Source: Ariolimax columbianus (lineage: Eukaryota > Mollusca > Gastropoda > Stylommatophora > Arionidae). From it: DNA of 64,000 bases. This document shows positions 22,471 to 34,059 of this stretch, piece by piece. The notes beneath the pieces were generated by a model that worked only from the letters and a program-made list of their open reading frames with translations, did not search any database and was not told the origin of the DNA. The stretch lies in the NCBI GenBank assembly GCA_036924085.1, contig JAVGWX010000007.1, positions 74,415,948 to 74,479,947 of the forward strand. The letters run 5' to 3'. The translations under genes and the position numbers were made by a program. Every line of letters starts with the position of its first letter. Position 1 is the stretch's first letter.

Positions 22471-23984
22471 TCGATCTAATATGTATGGCTTTGTGAATCC
22501 CTATTTTGCCATCTAAGATTATTCCTATACCTTTGTGTTTCACAGTTTGTCAACTTGTGTCAGCTAAAGAAAAAAACAACTTGATTAGTTCCCAAACAAT
22601 GACGAATAAAGAAACGTCTATAGATTTTCATTCTCGTCCCTGTGAGATTTTTTTATTTCACTTTTAAAAAAGAACACGTTTGAACACGGTATAACACGCA
22701 GTAAATTGCACATAAATGTATATTTTAAATGCATAAATAACAGCACTATATAATTGTTGTTTAATTTTTTGAAATGGAAACACAGTTTTAGTATTTAATT
22801 GTGTAATTTAAAAACTGATTTATATGCTAAAACTTCATTATTCAGTTACAAATTTATGTGTGCATCTTTCATGGCGGTAAGATTACGTTGTAATTATGTG
22901 CTCTTATAGTGATAAGTTGGGAACGGTAAATCGGTGTCAAAGCTTCCAATGATCCCTCTTCTGTAAAGTGAAAGTCTTTATTCAGATCTAAAGTATCCTT
23001 AATTCCCACAGAATTGTATTTCCTACACGACTTTTGTATTATCCCCCCCCCCCTCTCCCCGCCCACCCCCCCCCCCCCCCTTTGTTGTCTCCGAACGTGT
23101 TATAAGGCTTCCATCTCCTTTCTTGGGACTACATAAACTATTGAAATCTTCAATGACAACATTCTAAGTGTAATTTCCGTATCGTGTTGATGTTCAGCTG
23201 GATTCCGAATGTTATCTGACAGTTAGTTGTAGTAGATGAAAGTATACTGAAGAAAGGGAGATTGGACCTTCCTGACTGTATTGCAATGCTAAGCTTCTCA
23301 GCAGACTCACTGTTACGTGAATCACGTCGTTGGACAGGCTTCTATGACATTGTTTTCAGGTGTAGGTCGTGGACAGATAGCGGAGTCTAGGTCAATATGT
23401 TGTACCAGATACGACGAACATTCATTGTGAAAAATGTATCGATTTTGTTTGTGTGGATCTAGGTGAAGATAAGTGAAACGCTGCTCTCCACCAAGTAATT
23501 CCAAAATAGTTAATTAAGATTGTTGCGCAGAGCGATAGCAACCTCGTTTGGTAAAACACATTATTATACAATATACAACTGCAGTAGTGCGTGAATATGC
23601 TTTGATGCACTCTTTCTAAAAAAAATACGGTTACAAGAATTATTAATATAATTTCTGCTTTTTTAATCGCTAGTTTGACATGTGTAGATGTTACTTTAAG
23701 CAGTCCAACTTCAGTGTTAACCATTTAATGTTCTTGTGGAAAGCTACACTTAGTGTGACATTTGTTAATTAAGGTTGCAAGATTTCACTTATTGAAGGAT
23801 CGCTAAGGTCGTCCGTTTTTCCCTAGTTTTTACAGTGAATGATCTTTTCTGTGAAAATGTCCATAATGTGATGTAAATTATTATATTGCCTTCTTCTCAT
23901 AGACAATTATAACACATATTAGAATAGTACTTCTTGAAGTAGTAGCTAACATCGATAACGGTTGGCTTCATTTGAAGTTTTCTT
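22471..23984. other. Unassigned, with poly-C tract at 23042-23083
   Basis: AT-rich sequence with a C-rich tract. Around 23320-23410 a weak family C-like trace (GTCAATATGTTGTACC) is visible. No genes were recognised. Confidence 0.45.
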
Positions 23985-24130
23985 CTGATTAACGTAGTGG
24001 CAGAGCACTCGCTTTTCACGGCAAGGTACGGAGCTCAACTCCCGTTACGGCGCACACCTGGCTTACTGTTAGGGATCTCGGGAAGGAGTGGCAGAGAGGA
24101 AGAAAACTGTCAACCCCACCTCATACACAA
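23985..24130 (+). mobile_element. Possible tRNA-headed SINE fragment
   Basis: GTAGTGGCAGAGCACTCGC resembles a pol III A box and GGAGCTCAACTCCC a degenerate B box, about 30 bp apart as in a tRNA. No second copy in this window supports it. Confidence 0.4.
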
Positions 24131-24162
24131 ACTGTGAATTCGTAAAATGAAGTCTAATTCCT

Positions 24163-24600
24163 CCTCCTCCTCCTTCTCCTCTTCTTCTTCTTCTTCTTCT
24201 TCTTCATTGTCGCCTTGTGTTCTCAAACTCTCCCTACTTGCAAGTAGCAGGATGTTGTCCGGAAAACGGAATGCGTTGTGTCGTAGTTTACAGCTTGACT
24301 GCGATATTTGCACCTTTCGGTCCGACACGTCCGACTTCAGCAAGCATTTGAGGGTACTGGGTTAGCCTTCCCTCTTCGATCCCCTGTACTTAGCCAGTCT
24401 GCTATATTGCAGCTTGTTATCCAGGGTCGTGTGGAAGTGTAGAATGGTCTTGGCAGCTCTGGTTTGCTGGCACTGACGCTAGCAGTCAGCTTTGGGTCGT
24501 TGATCGCTGCAGATCATGCCCTGCTCGTCATCTTGATCTAAATGAAGTCTCTAACACTTCATTCCCGTCAGCAGTGTCTGCTATGAGACTACGTTAACAT
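24163..24600 (-). repeat. Family B copy with (TCC/TTC)n end
   Basis: A TCC/TTC run at 24163-24207, then GTAGCAGGATGTTGTCC, CGTAGTTTACAGCTTGACTG, GATATTTGCACCTTTCGG, CACGTCCGACTTCAGC and CTGACGCTAGCAGTCAGC. This is nearly the whole element on the minus strand. Confidence 0.87.
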
Positions 24601-24679
24601 GTATAAAGTGGGACCTGTGTAATTTACATGAAACAAAAACATCGACGACACTGAACAACTGTGCGACTGGACGCTCCTA

Positions 24680-25985
24680 TAGGTTTCGCCAAACACGAAT
24701 ATAGGTCAGAAAGTTTAACCGTGTTGTGTCGCTAAACACTATTATATCTCAGAATAGTTCAACTGTGGTGTGCAGATAACCAGGAATATAGGTAAGAAAG
24801 TTTAGCTGTGTTGTGTCGCTAAACACGAATGTAGGTCAGAACGTGTAACTGTGTTGTGTCGCTAAACACGAACATAGGTCAGAAAGTTTAACTGGGTTGT
24901 GTCGATAAACACGAATATAGGTCAGAAGTTTAACTGGGTTGTGTCGATAAACACGAATATAGGTCAGAAAGTTTAACTGGGTTGTGTCGATAAACACGAA
25001 TACAGGTCAGAAAGTTTAACTGTGTTGTGTCGATAAACACGAATATAGGTCAGAAAGTTTAACTGTGTTGTGCCTCTAAACACGAATATAGGTCAGAAAG
25101 TTTAACTGTGTTGTGTCGATAAACACGAATATAGGTCAGAAAGTTTAACTGTGTTGTGCCGCTAAACACGAATATAGGTCAGAAAGTATAACTGTGTTGT
25201 GCCGCTAAACACGAATATAGGTCAGAAAGTTTAACTGTGTTGTGCCTCTAAACACGAATATAGGTCAGAAAGTTTAACTGTGTTGTGTCCTCCGCTTCTT
25301 CTTTGTTCCTTATCAAACCATTTGCAGTGCGGTTTCAAAAACAGCGATTTTAGCATGGGGAGTTTGCCAGTCCGATGCAAAACCCCCCATTGCCGTCTCT
25401 TACAACATTCTAAAAAGAAAACAGTGGCCATATTCTGCTTATACCCAAGAACCACTCGGGTAATCTGTGCTGAGTCGCTAACATTAAAATAGGTCAGTAA
25501 AGCTCAGCTGTGTTGTGTCGCTAAACATTACTAGGAGTCATAAAGTTCATCTATGATTTGTCGCTCAGTGTTAGGTCAGATGTCTTTTGTTGGTAAACCA
25601 TAATTTATGACAGCTGTGTTCTGCTACTGAACACGATTACTGGACAGTTCTGTTTTTTGTTACACGAAATATTTATATATAAATACCTTCATAGGTCATT
25701 TCTGTTTTGTCGATAATATGAATCCAGGACCGCAATTGTCTGTCGCTGTACTTTAATCTAGGGCATCTATATATTGACTTGAGATATTTAATATAGGTCA
25801 GACAAAAATAGCTGTGTTTTAACTGGGCTCATTTATAAAGGTAAGGAAAAATAGACATGTGTTGTGACCGGAAACATTAATATAGGTTAAAAAAAAAAAG
25901 CAGCTGTGTTTTGACTCGAATCTAAAAGAAAGGTTAGAATAGAATCGTGTGTTTCGATCGGCGCTAAACATTTACATAAGTTAGA
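24680..25985 (+). repeat. 43-bp tandem array with insert and eroded end
   Basis: Units of GTCGCTAAACACGAATATAG plus a GTCAGAAAGTTTAACTGTG part repeat regularly at about 24700-25290. A 190-bp non-repeat segment (25289-25479) follows. Increasingly diverged units then continue to about 25985. The seed sequence is not recognised. Confidence 0.93.
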
Positions 25986-26520
25986 ATTGGGGAACCAAGT
26001 GACGTCAGTCACAGACGTGATCAGACTAATGCACCAATTTGACACCAAGGGCAGCAAACAGACTGCTGTTGCTCAGCATTAGCCTGTAACCATACTGGAT
26101 TAGAACTGCCTGTGAGCTTTGAGTCATGTAAGGAGTCTCTTCTAGCTAACACAGACCAGGCCACCCTCACCCCACCCCTTTGTCTCCGTGATGTTTTGTC
26201 GCTGATGACATCACTTGTGATACAAAAGCGCTCTTTTCTGTTTATTTCGAGGATTGATTTTCATCAGCCAGTTCACATTCGTGGCGGGGGTCTTCTTCAA
26301 ATTGGTTCAGGTTTGGTTTTTTCTATGTCTTATTTAGTCCTATTTTATTTTTGTATTAGGTATTTACACGTGGCTGCTTTTAGAAGATCCCCAATCTATG
26401 ATACAAGTACATTTAATAAAACTAATAATGTTATTTGCAGTTATTCGTTTACATGAGTATGTATATGCGTCAGGTACACTTTTCTTATACATTTCACATA
26501 TCTGATTTAATTTCATATTA
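25986..26520. other. No recognised element
   Basis: A 114-codon plus frame at 26112-26456 has no recognised domain. Confidence 0.4.
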
Positions 26521-26521
26521 T

Positions 26522-27090
26522 GAGACGTGTTCAATTGAAACTGGACCAAACTGCAGCAAGTGAACATACGTACGATGCACATGTAAACAGCACATACCAA
26601 CAGTCAAGTTTGCAAAATGTCATTATCTTCGACTCACAGTTTCCTCAGCAGACCGTTGAAAATATAACCAGTTAAGTACGGAATCCGGGGACGGCGTGTC
26701 GTTGTGCTTAAATGGCACGGCTCACAACCCGAAGGTGCTGGGTTCGATCCCCATCACAGCACTGGCCGTTACCCCGGTGAAGCAAACCCTTAGAAAATGC
26801 AGGAGGAAGCAGACCCTTACATAAAATGCATGCTGAAGTCGGATGCACTGGGCCGACAGGCTCAAAATAAAAACCACAGTGCAACGCACAACGCCTTGGG
26901 GATTAGAGAAATAAGACGAACGCAAAAAAAAAAAAAAAAAAAAAATTAAAACAGAATCTGCCCAGAGTCGATCAGCGAGCGGTGATTTGGTTTCTAACAG
27001 CTGAGGGATGTCGACCTGTTGACGTTCATCGCAGAAAGCAGGCAGTGTATGGTGACAAAAGTGTGTCGAACACAACAGTATAGACAGGGT
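26522..27090 (+). mobile_element. Mariner-like fragment copy 2, split by SINE A
   Basis: The left part, GTTCAATTGAAACTGGACC to CATACGTACGATGCACAT, and the right part, TCGATCAGCGAGCGGTG to GTATGGTGACAAAAGTGTG, match 15841-16045 in order. The SINE at 26687-26950 lies between them. The translation is degraded. Confidence 0.65.
26687..26950 (+). mobile_element. SINE family A copy
   Basis: Head GGGGACGGCGTGTCGTTGTG with a decayed A box, B box GGTTCGATCCCC, core GCTGAAGTCGGATGCACTGG and a 22-bp poly-A ending about 26945. Its flanks CGGAATCC and CAGAATCTG both correspond to one site (CGGAATCCG) in the uninterrupted mariner-like copy at about 15930. Confidence 0.9.
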
Positions 27091-27095
27091 TATCA

Positions 27096-27539
27096 ATGAC
27101 GTGCACGTTTAAATACGGATTTGATATTGTTTGTTACAAGAGCTCAGTTCAACTGCAAAAACTGATCCTGTTCATGCGTTGATGTTATCAAGCCACATGC
27201 AATCCCATTGCGTACATTGCAACATGTGCTGCTCGCATGCGCTGAACGATAACAACTACTGCCGGGCACCCTAACAATCATTAACACCTTATACAGATCC
27301 ACTCACCAGCTACAAAACACCTGCAATTTTCATCTTGGCATTGACTGCGAAATAGAAACATCGAAAAGCACTCCAGACCTAGTTTATCAAGCAGCTTTTG
27401 CACGTTTGCCCCCACCTTATATTTCAGTATTGTTTTGAACAAGAAGTACAGGTCGACTAAGAGTGCTTGTTCATTGTCCACGTTTCTACATTATACAATC
27501 ATGAGTTGTACATGTTTAATGAACGTATTAAGTAATTTA
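27096..27539. other. No recognised element
   Basis: A 66-codon minus frame only. No motif was recognised. Confidence 0.4.
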
Positions 27540-28035
27540 GGTGCGCAAAGTAAACAGGGTTAGTTAAAACATACTGATCAAGAGGGGGACGGCGTGGCCT
27601 AGTGGATTAGTGGCACGGCTCACAATCCGAAGGTGCTGGGTTCGATCCCCATCACAGCACCGACCGTTACCCCGGGAAAGCAAACCCTTAGAAAATGCAG
27701 GAGGAAGCAGACCCTTACATAAAATGCATGCTGAAGTCGGATGCATTGGGCCGATAGGCGCAAAATAAAAACCACAGTGCAACGCACACCGCCTTGGGGA
27801 TTAGAGAAATAAGGCGAACGCAAAAAAAAACAAAAAAACATACTGATCAAGATCACCACTTTACGTCCTCGTTCCTGCTCCTGTAAACAGGCTATGTCAT
27901 AGCAGTCTGACCAACAAGATGGGGGTTCAACACTGTAATCCCCATAGTGGTGAGCTTGCTAAGGAGCTTCGGTCCACTCTCTTAACTACACCTGCGGATG
28001 TGATCAGAGCCGCTGTAACTAGCTACAATAGAAAC
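27540..28035 (+). repeat. Family C variant, split by SINE A
   Basis: The left piece ends GGGTTAGTTAAAACATACTG. The right piece continues from CTGATCAAGATCACC through ATAGCAGTCTGACCAACAAG, GTAATCCCCATAGTGGTGAG and CACCTGCGGATGTGATCAG. It is closest to the copy at 55480-55885. Confidence 0.7.
27584..27835 (+). mobile_element. SINE family A copy with 17-bp TSD
   Basis: A well-preserved tRNA-like head: A box TGGCCTAGTGGATTAGTGG, B box GGTTCGATCCCC. The core is GCTGAAGTCGGATGCATTGG and the tail A-rich. The perfect duplication AAACATACTGATCAAGA lies at 27567-27583 and 27836-27852. Confidence 0.95.
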
Positions 28036-28665
28036 ATCAAGAGTTAACTAAACTCAACACGAGTAGCTTCGAATAAGAACATCTAAGTATTATACTTAGA
28101 ATACTTGCTTTGAGTCCTGGTATTCAAACAGGCATATCGAGGAATGTCCGTAGTTTATTCTTTAATTTGTGATATTTACTTCCTGCTGCTTACTATGCCT
28201 GGTGGAAGGTACATCGTATACACTGGATTTCCGTGCTTTTCGCCAGTCTCCAAAATGACGATATCTGCGCCCTTCGGAACGGTACATCTGCCCTCTGCTG
28301 AATTATTTCGATTAACATTCCTTTATGTTTGACTGTCACAAAACTACATGCAAGGCAACATAAGGTTTGAAGTAACAAAGGCGTACGTGCCCTAGATGAG
28401 CTTCTACCTATTACTTATGATATTTATCCACCGACAGAATTGTGGTTTTAGGATGTCCAGAGCTTCAGCATAGAAACGAATGATCTTTGGTACAACTAAA
28501 AATACTTGTTGAAGAGTATGCGCCTTCGCTGAAGAAGGCAAAACCTTACCGAACAATAGTCAGAGTCTACTCTAGACGTTACATCAGTCCTTTTACCAAA
28601 TACATCTAAATGAAATAAAGGTAGAGCTGCAAACAAAGAATTCCCAATAACAATGACCATTAATT
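28036..28665. other. No recognised element
   Basis: AT-rich sequence. Open frames of about 60 codons only. Confidence 0.4.
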
Positions 28666-28681
28666 AAAGTAATTACCAACA

Positions 28682-28939
28682 TAAGAGGGAGTCGCGTAGC
28701 GCAGTGGTTAGCGCGCTGGCTTCGCATCTGAGTGGTCCTGGGTTCATTCCCCAGTTGAGGCGGTAATGGCCGGGTTGAGGCCGGGTCGACCCAGCCTTAA
28801 ATGGGTACCGGTTCAGTCCGGGAAGTAAAAGCGGCGAAGGAGAGGAGATTGCAACCGCCCTCAGATAGCCGAGCCTTTAAAATGTGAGATCGCTAACACC
28901 TCACACCTCTACGGCAGTAATGCTGTGGATTACTTTACA
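28682..28939 (+). mobile_element. tRNA-derived SINE family G, full copy
   Basis: The tRNA-like head has A box TAGCGCAGTGGTTAGCGCG and B box GGTTCATTCCCC. The body includes GGGTCGACCCAGCC, GGCGAAGGAGAGGAGATTGC and CACCTCTACGGCAGTAATGC. Target duplication: AAAGTAATTACCAACA (28666-28681) against AAAGTAATACCAACA (28940-28954), one base different. Confidence 0.92.
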
Positions 28940-28954
28940 AAAGTAATACCAACA

Positions 28955-29170
28955 GAAAACACAAAAATAACAACGATCAGAAATGATTACTACCAACACG
29001 CTCAAAGTTAGTACCAACAGAAAGTGCTCAATAACATTAACTACCCAAAGTTATCAACAACAGAAAGTACCAAATTACAATGACAACTTAAAGTTGTTAA
29101 CAAAAGAAAGTACCCAATATCATTGACAACCTAAAATTACTAATAACAGAAAGTACCCAATAACATTTAG
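28955..29170 (+). repeat. Degenerate ~45-bp array
   Basis: Units contain AACAGAAAGTACCCAATAAC and CAACCTAAAGTTA, in 4-5 diverged copies. Relatives occur at about 28640-28680 and 29455-29525, so SINE G and a second insert (29180-29455) lie within one older array. Confidence 0.75.
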
Positions 29171-29179
29171 GGAAAAAAA

Positions 29180-29455
29180 CATGAAAAAAAAAACTAGTAA
29201 AAGTTGATTAAGGTTGAGCTTAATCAAAATTTAAAAATGGGTATGGTCAGATACCGCACCGAGACGAGAACACAAACAAAACCTACGTTACGACCAATAG
29301 GCCTTCATCAGGGACAACAACACTGAACAAATCAACATATAAGAAAAAAAGGGTCAACTCATCTGTTTCAGGTAGGAGACGCTTTCTGTCTAAGCGACCG
29401 GTTATGCCAAGTACTCGATAGAAACTGAAATGGGAGCGGTCAAACAAAAAGTGGC
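29180..29455. other. Insert within array, with short hairpin
   Basis: It contains TTGATTAAG...CTTAATCAA (about 29205-29228), a 9-bp inverted repeat around a 6-bp loop. There is no recognised coding content. It may be a small mobile element. Confidence 0.35.
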
Positions 29456-29548
29456 GGAATATGCATCCAATAACATTTACAACCCAAAGTTATTAACAAC
29501 CCAATAACGACAACCATATGTGATCATCAATGGAAACTTAAGCTTTCC

Positions 29549-29560
<12 letters not shown>

Positions 29561-29617
<57 letters not shown>

Positions 29618-29662
29618 AAGTGAGAGAGAGAGGCAAAGAAAGAGAGAGAGAGAGTGGGAGAA
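29561..29662. repeat. (AT)n then (AG)n microsatellite
   Basis: An AT run of about 16 dinucleotides directly followed by AG-rich repeats. The 29663-30085 sequence beyond is unassigned. Confidence 0.95.
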
Positions 29663-30084
29663 AGAGAGAGAGCGAAAAATAATTTTTTATAACAAATAAA
29701 TACGATTTAAACAGAAGGTAAAGATAATATGGATGATATTAGTTCTCAGTTTTTGTCCCGAGGTGGGTGTGGTTAACTCTCTTTCTCACGACCTTACCTT
29801 CCATAATTGTAAATGAAGTAGCTATTGTCAGTTTCAGGTGGATAGACTGAAGCGTGCCGAGTTGTGCATTAATTAACAAGACACATAACACATATATTGT
29901 AGTAGAAGAACACACGATGGCTAGTTTAACAATGGATGAAATGGTGACAATGAAACCACTAAAGAAAAAGAAAGAAATCGGCAGGAAAAGAAGGAATAAC
30001 AAATGAAATGCTAATAAGTCAGGCACAAAGGCAGAAAAAAGAAACTCAAAGAAGTCCTAAACTGCACTTGTAAAAAGGGAATTG

Positions 30085-30775
30085 TTCTGCAGTCATGGAA
30101 GGAGACCGTATTGATACCATATTCAAAGAAAGATAAAGACAATAAATTCAAATGGCTACATTCCTATCAGTTTACATAGCTTTTTGCAGATGCCCTGTCC
30201 GGGTTGGTTACAACACTAAAGAGCCGCAAAAATACAGAACTAAATTAATTACAGAAGAGTAGTAATACAGTGGGTCCCATACAACTGTAAAATTCAAGGC
30301 AGAGAGGAGGCAGACAATCTGGCGAAAGAAGGTGGAAGGTTACCACAACCAGATTCAAGTGAGACCTACGAAGGGTCCAAAAGGTTTATTTGGGTCAGGT
30401 ACATGGATAAATTGTAAACAGAGCATACTGGGTACAACAACAAAAAAATGCTGCTTTTTACCAGGTGAGCAGAAGAGAGCAGTTGGTGGTGTTTAGACTC
30501 CGCACAGGCCACAACAGACTGAGGTACCAGCTTTTCAATACACTGACGTTATGTGCTACTGACGACTGCACTTGTGGGGATGAGAAAATGACCCCTGAAC
30601 ATCTGCTGCCAAAGTGGCCAACATACGAGGACCACAGAAAGCAAATGAGGCCATCACCAGTGCCAATACTAGACAAGCTCTATGTAGTGTTGACAGCCTC
30701 ATGATAACCGCTGCTTTCTTTGAACAAATTAAAGTTGACGTCTGACAGCGTACGACGAAGATGAAGAAAACGTTT
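30085..30775 (+). pseudogene. Jockey-type LINE with RT domain deleted
   Basis: It starts with the RT entry motif SWKETVLIPYSKKDKDN and a YRPIS-like stretch (about 30098-30175). It then jumps directly to RNase H sequence FADALSGLVTTLKSRKNTEL (about 30183-30240). The C-terminal half of RNase H follows (VQWVPYNCKIQGREEADNL), then SRREQLVVFRLRTGHNRLR, CTCGDEKMTPEHLLPKWPTY and the terminal stretch. The short GAAGAT-type tail is at about 30755-30770. The missing piece is most of the RT domain and the start of RNase H. It is homologous to 39376-40390 minus. Confidence 0.85.
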
Positions 30776-30779
30776 ACTT

Positions 30780-31054
30780 AACTGTGGTGAGAAACTGATG
30801 AAATGCACAATAAATATCAGACACTTGTGGCACTTGGAAGAAAACCATATTTTAATTCTGCAGCAAGCATTTATTAACTGAAAATCAGATCACTCAAATT
30901 GCTCAGAAAATGTAACATGTAATCCAAGAAGATAGCCATTCGCTATTGGTATTGGTAGATTTAGATAACGTTTTTGATGAGATATAGAAAAAGGGATTGA
31001 AAGTCAAAGCCGTGCAGAAGTCAAGTCTGCAGGAAACTGTACAAATGGACCAAT
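30780..31054. other. No recognised element
   Basis: AT-rich sequence between two opposing LINE remnants. Confidence 0.4.
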
Positions 31055-32045
31055 CACTATATTGAAAACCGAAACCGCTAGAGTCCCGTAACCTAGAAGG
31101 TCGTTGATTGCAGTTTGTCGAACCAGTTCACGCCATACGTCTCGATTTTTCGCCAGGGTATTAGTTTCAACTATAGACCTTCCCGTCCACTCTTTTATAT
31201 TGTCCTCCCATCTCCTTTTTGGTCTCGATCTCCCACGCTTCCCAGGCACAGTGCCTTGTGGGATGGTCTTGGTCAGCCCCACCGATCGTGATATATGTCC
31301 ATCGTGCTTTTACTTTAGTCAGTAGGTTTTTCTACTGGTCTAACTCCTTCCTAACAATTTCAAGAACACTCTCATTTGTAACGCGATCCGGATATGAAAT
31401 GCCAAGAATTCTTCACAAGCATCTCATTTACATTTCCCAAATTTTACGTTCTAGTGCAGCCGTCAGAGTCCAAGTCTACACGCGTAGAGATATACCGAGG
31501 TGACCATTGTACATATTAAAGTCAGCTTCGATTTAAGACCAATGTCCTTGTCTTTCTAGATTATTCGCAGTCTGGTCAGGGCGACCGTGGCCATCGCTGT
31601 TCTTGACTGCATCTCCCCTCCGCATTCATTTCTGCTCCCAGATATTTGAACCGCGTAACACTTTCCAGAGGTTCAACTTTGACCATAATCGGGTTTAAAA
31701 TACCCTCTGGGGCGTTAACAATAATCGTACTCTTCCCTTCACTGATTTCATCCCAAAATTCAGGGCAGCATTGTCCAGGTTTGGGACTAGCCTTGCAAGT
31801 TCTGGTTCTATTCCAGCCAGACCGGTAATGTCGTCGGAAAACCGGAGGTTTGTGAGTATGCGACCACCTATATTGACCGTCCCTGCGTGTTCATCCAATG
31901 CTTCTGACATAATGCGTTCTAGAAAAACATTGAAAAGTGTCGGAGAGACACCCCTGACGAACGCCGACTGTCGTGCTGAACCATTCATCTGTGGTCTTGT
32001 TGACTGCACTGTTGGCATCGGAGTATAGTATTTCAATGACGTGGA
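31055..32045 (-). pseudogene. LINE remnant: RT palm to C-terminus
   Basis: The minus strand from 32045 reads RQSAFVRGVSPTLFNVFLER (GVRQGC...SPTLFN block), IMSEALDEHAGTVNIGGRIL, LRFSDDITGLAG (catalytic box as FSDD), then LESVTRFKYLGAEMN near 31660-31620. The C-terminal block MGLTKTIPQGTVPGKRGR and RRWEDNIKEWTGR lies at 31280-31170. The 31695-32048 frame stays open for 117 codons; downstream it is frameshifted. The C-terminal block is shared with 13325-13535. Confidence 0.88.
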
Positions 32046-32206
32046 CAAGTCACCATCCTATTCGCTATTCCATCTCATTACCATCATAGAGCTCGCTCAA
32101 TGATAGACTTACAGAAAGAGGACATTAGATCAAGTAGTGCCCCAAAAGGGGACATCCTGTCACCCCCATTGTTCCCCATATACACACACGATATAACCGA
32201 GAACTT

Positions 32207-32425
32207 TCCAAAATGTGCACCCAGTTCTTTTTATGTAGATAATTTGGCCCGATGATGCACAACCCCAAAGTGCACCCAGTTCTGTTTTTGTAGATAATTT
32301 GGCCCGATGATATACAGCCAAAATGTACACCCAGTTCTGTTTTTGTAGATAATTTGGCTTGATGATACACAACCAAAATGTGCACCCAGTTCTGTTTTTG
32401 TAGTAAGTTGGCTTGATGATACACA
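32207..32425 (+). repeat. ~55-bp tandem array (4 units) from RT catalytic region
   Basis: Units contain AAAATGTGCACCCAGTTCTG and TAGATAATTTGGCCCGATGA. The first unit is the LINE's own PKCAPSSFYVDNLAR coding stretch, so the array arose by duplicating the catalytic motif segment. Confidence 0.93.
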
Positions 32426-32472
32426 CCGAACGACATCCGGATGCAGCACGCTCTAACATCACTGGAAGCGTG

Positions 32473-32818
32473 ATGAGACATGGTTAATGAGGATTAGACA
32501 TGGTTAATGAGGATTAGACATGGTTAATGAGGATTAGACATGGTTAATGAGTATTAGATATGGTTAATGAGGATTAGACATGGTTAATGAGGATTCGACA
32601 TGGTTAATGAGGATTAGACATGGTTAATGAGGATTAGACATGGTTAGTGAGGTTTATACATGGTTAATGAGGATTAGACAGGGTTAATTGGGATTAGACA
32701 TGGTTAATGAGGATTAGACATGGTTAATCAGGATTAGACATGGTTAATCAGGATTAGACATGGTTAATCAGGAATAGACATGGTTAATCAGGATTAGACA
32801 TGGTTAGTGAGGATAAAT
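32473..32818 (+). repeat. 20-bp tandem array (about 17 units)
   Basis: The unit is GACATGGTTAATGAGGATTA, with point variants and one G->C variant shared by three adjacent units near 32729-32780. It lies inside the LINE remnant. The last unit grades into the LINE stretch MRINEKN, so the seed was probably the LINE's W-L-M-R-I-N codons. Confidence 0.95.
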
Positions 32819-34059
32819 GAGAAAAATAAGCACATGTACAATCTTTCCCCTCTGAAAGAAATCGCAGCGCTCTACACTAAGGCTTGTTGGGGAATAACCT
32901 GCAACTGCAATCTATCTGAAACTCGATACGTTTAAGGCAAAGAATGTCAATCATAAAAAATGTGAAGGAGCGACTAGGGAAACAGATGAAAGCGTGTGAA
33001 AGAAGCTATACACTGGATGCATGAGACCAGTTCTAGAATATCGCAGCAACATGGACAACTATAGTCAAATCAAAATTTGACAAAAATGAAGAGTTCAAAA
33101 TCAAGCAACGAGAATCATAGCATACGCATAAGGACCAAATCCATTTGGGAACTAGAATATATTACGAACCTGCAACCAGTGGAGGACAGAAAGGACAGCT
33201 GGGCTCAACAACAAGGTGTGATATTCTAAAGGTTGATAGACTGTCCAATGTAACAGAGACTAAATGGGTTTTAATGGGGAAGATTTAAGAGGAGAAACTT
33301 TGTAACTTCAGTCAAAGCAAAGTGGAAAACTGATCCTATAAAAAGCGCATCTCAAAAAACCTATGCACACTTTTTTCCCACTGCGAAAAAGCAGCACATG
33401 GGAGAGTTGACAGAAAGCAACTTCCATACATTGTGAAACAAAAAACAAATCTAGCAGGACAGAAACAGAAAGAAGAGCCATAACTTTAAAACTCATAGAG
33501 AATCACTAACCAAGCCTGAACTGAACCGATATATAATCGATCAGCAACAGATGCAACAACTAATGGAGATGGAAGAATCTGGGTGACCTACAGAACAATA
33601 CACAAAGAAATATGTCAGTGTTGACCTGAACATTTTAAAATAGCTTCATAACAAAAGGCGGAGGCCTTGAGAACTGCAGAAGAAGTTATAATGACAGAGT
33701 AAGACTCGCTGTCAGTGGTTGCAACAATGGGGATACAGACTTAAGGGAACTAATAATGATACTTTATATAACCTTTATGACTGGCTCAAGGAAAGTGTGA
33801 TGTTGTGAATTCCATCTAATTGTAATGAATAGGCTGACCGACCTTCAAATGAAGGTGGAGTTGTACCTGAACTTAATGTAGATAACACTTTTGAAGAAGC
33901 CAAGTGGTTTGCCAGGTGTAGATGAAGTAACAAGTGAACAGCAGAGCACACAGGCCAGAAACTAAATGACACATACTACCAGTTCAACAGAAGTGAACAG
34001 GTGGTAATCTTTAGACTCGAAACAGGACACAGCATATTGAGAGTATATCTGCCAGAAAC

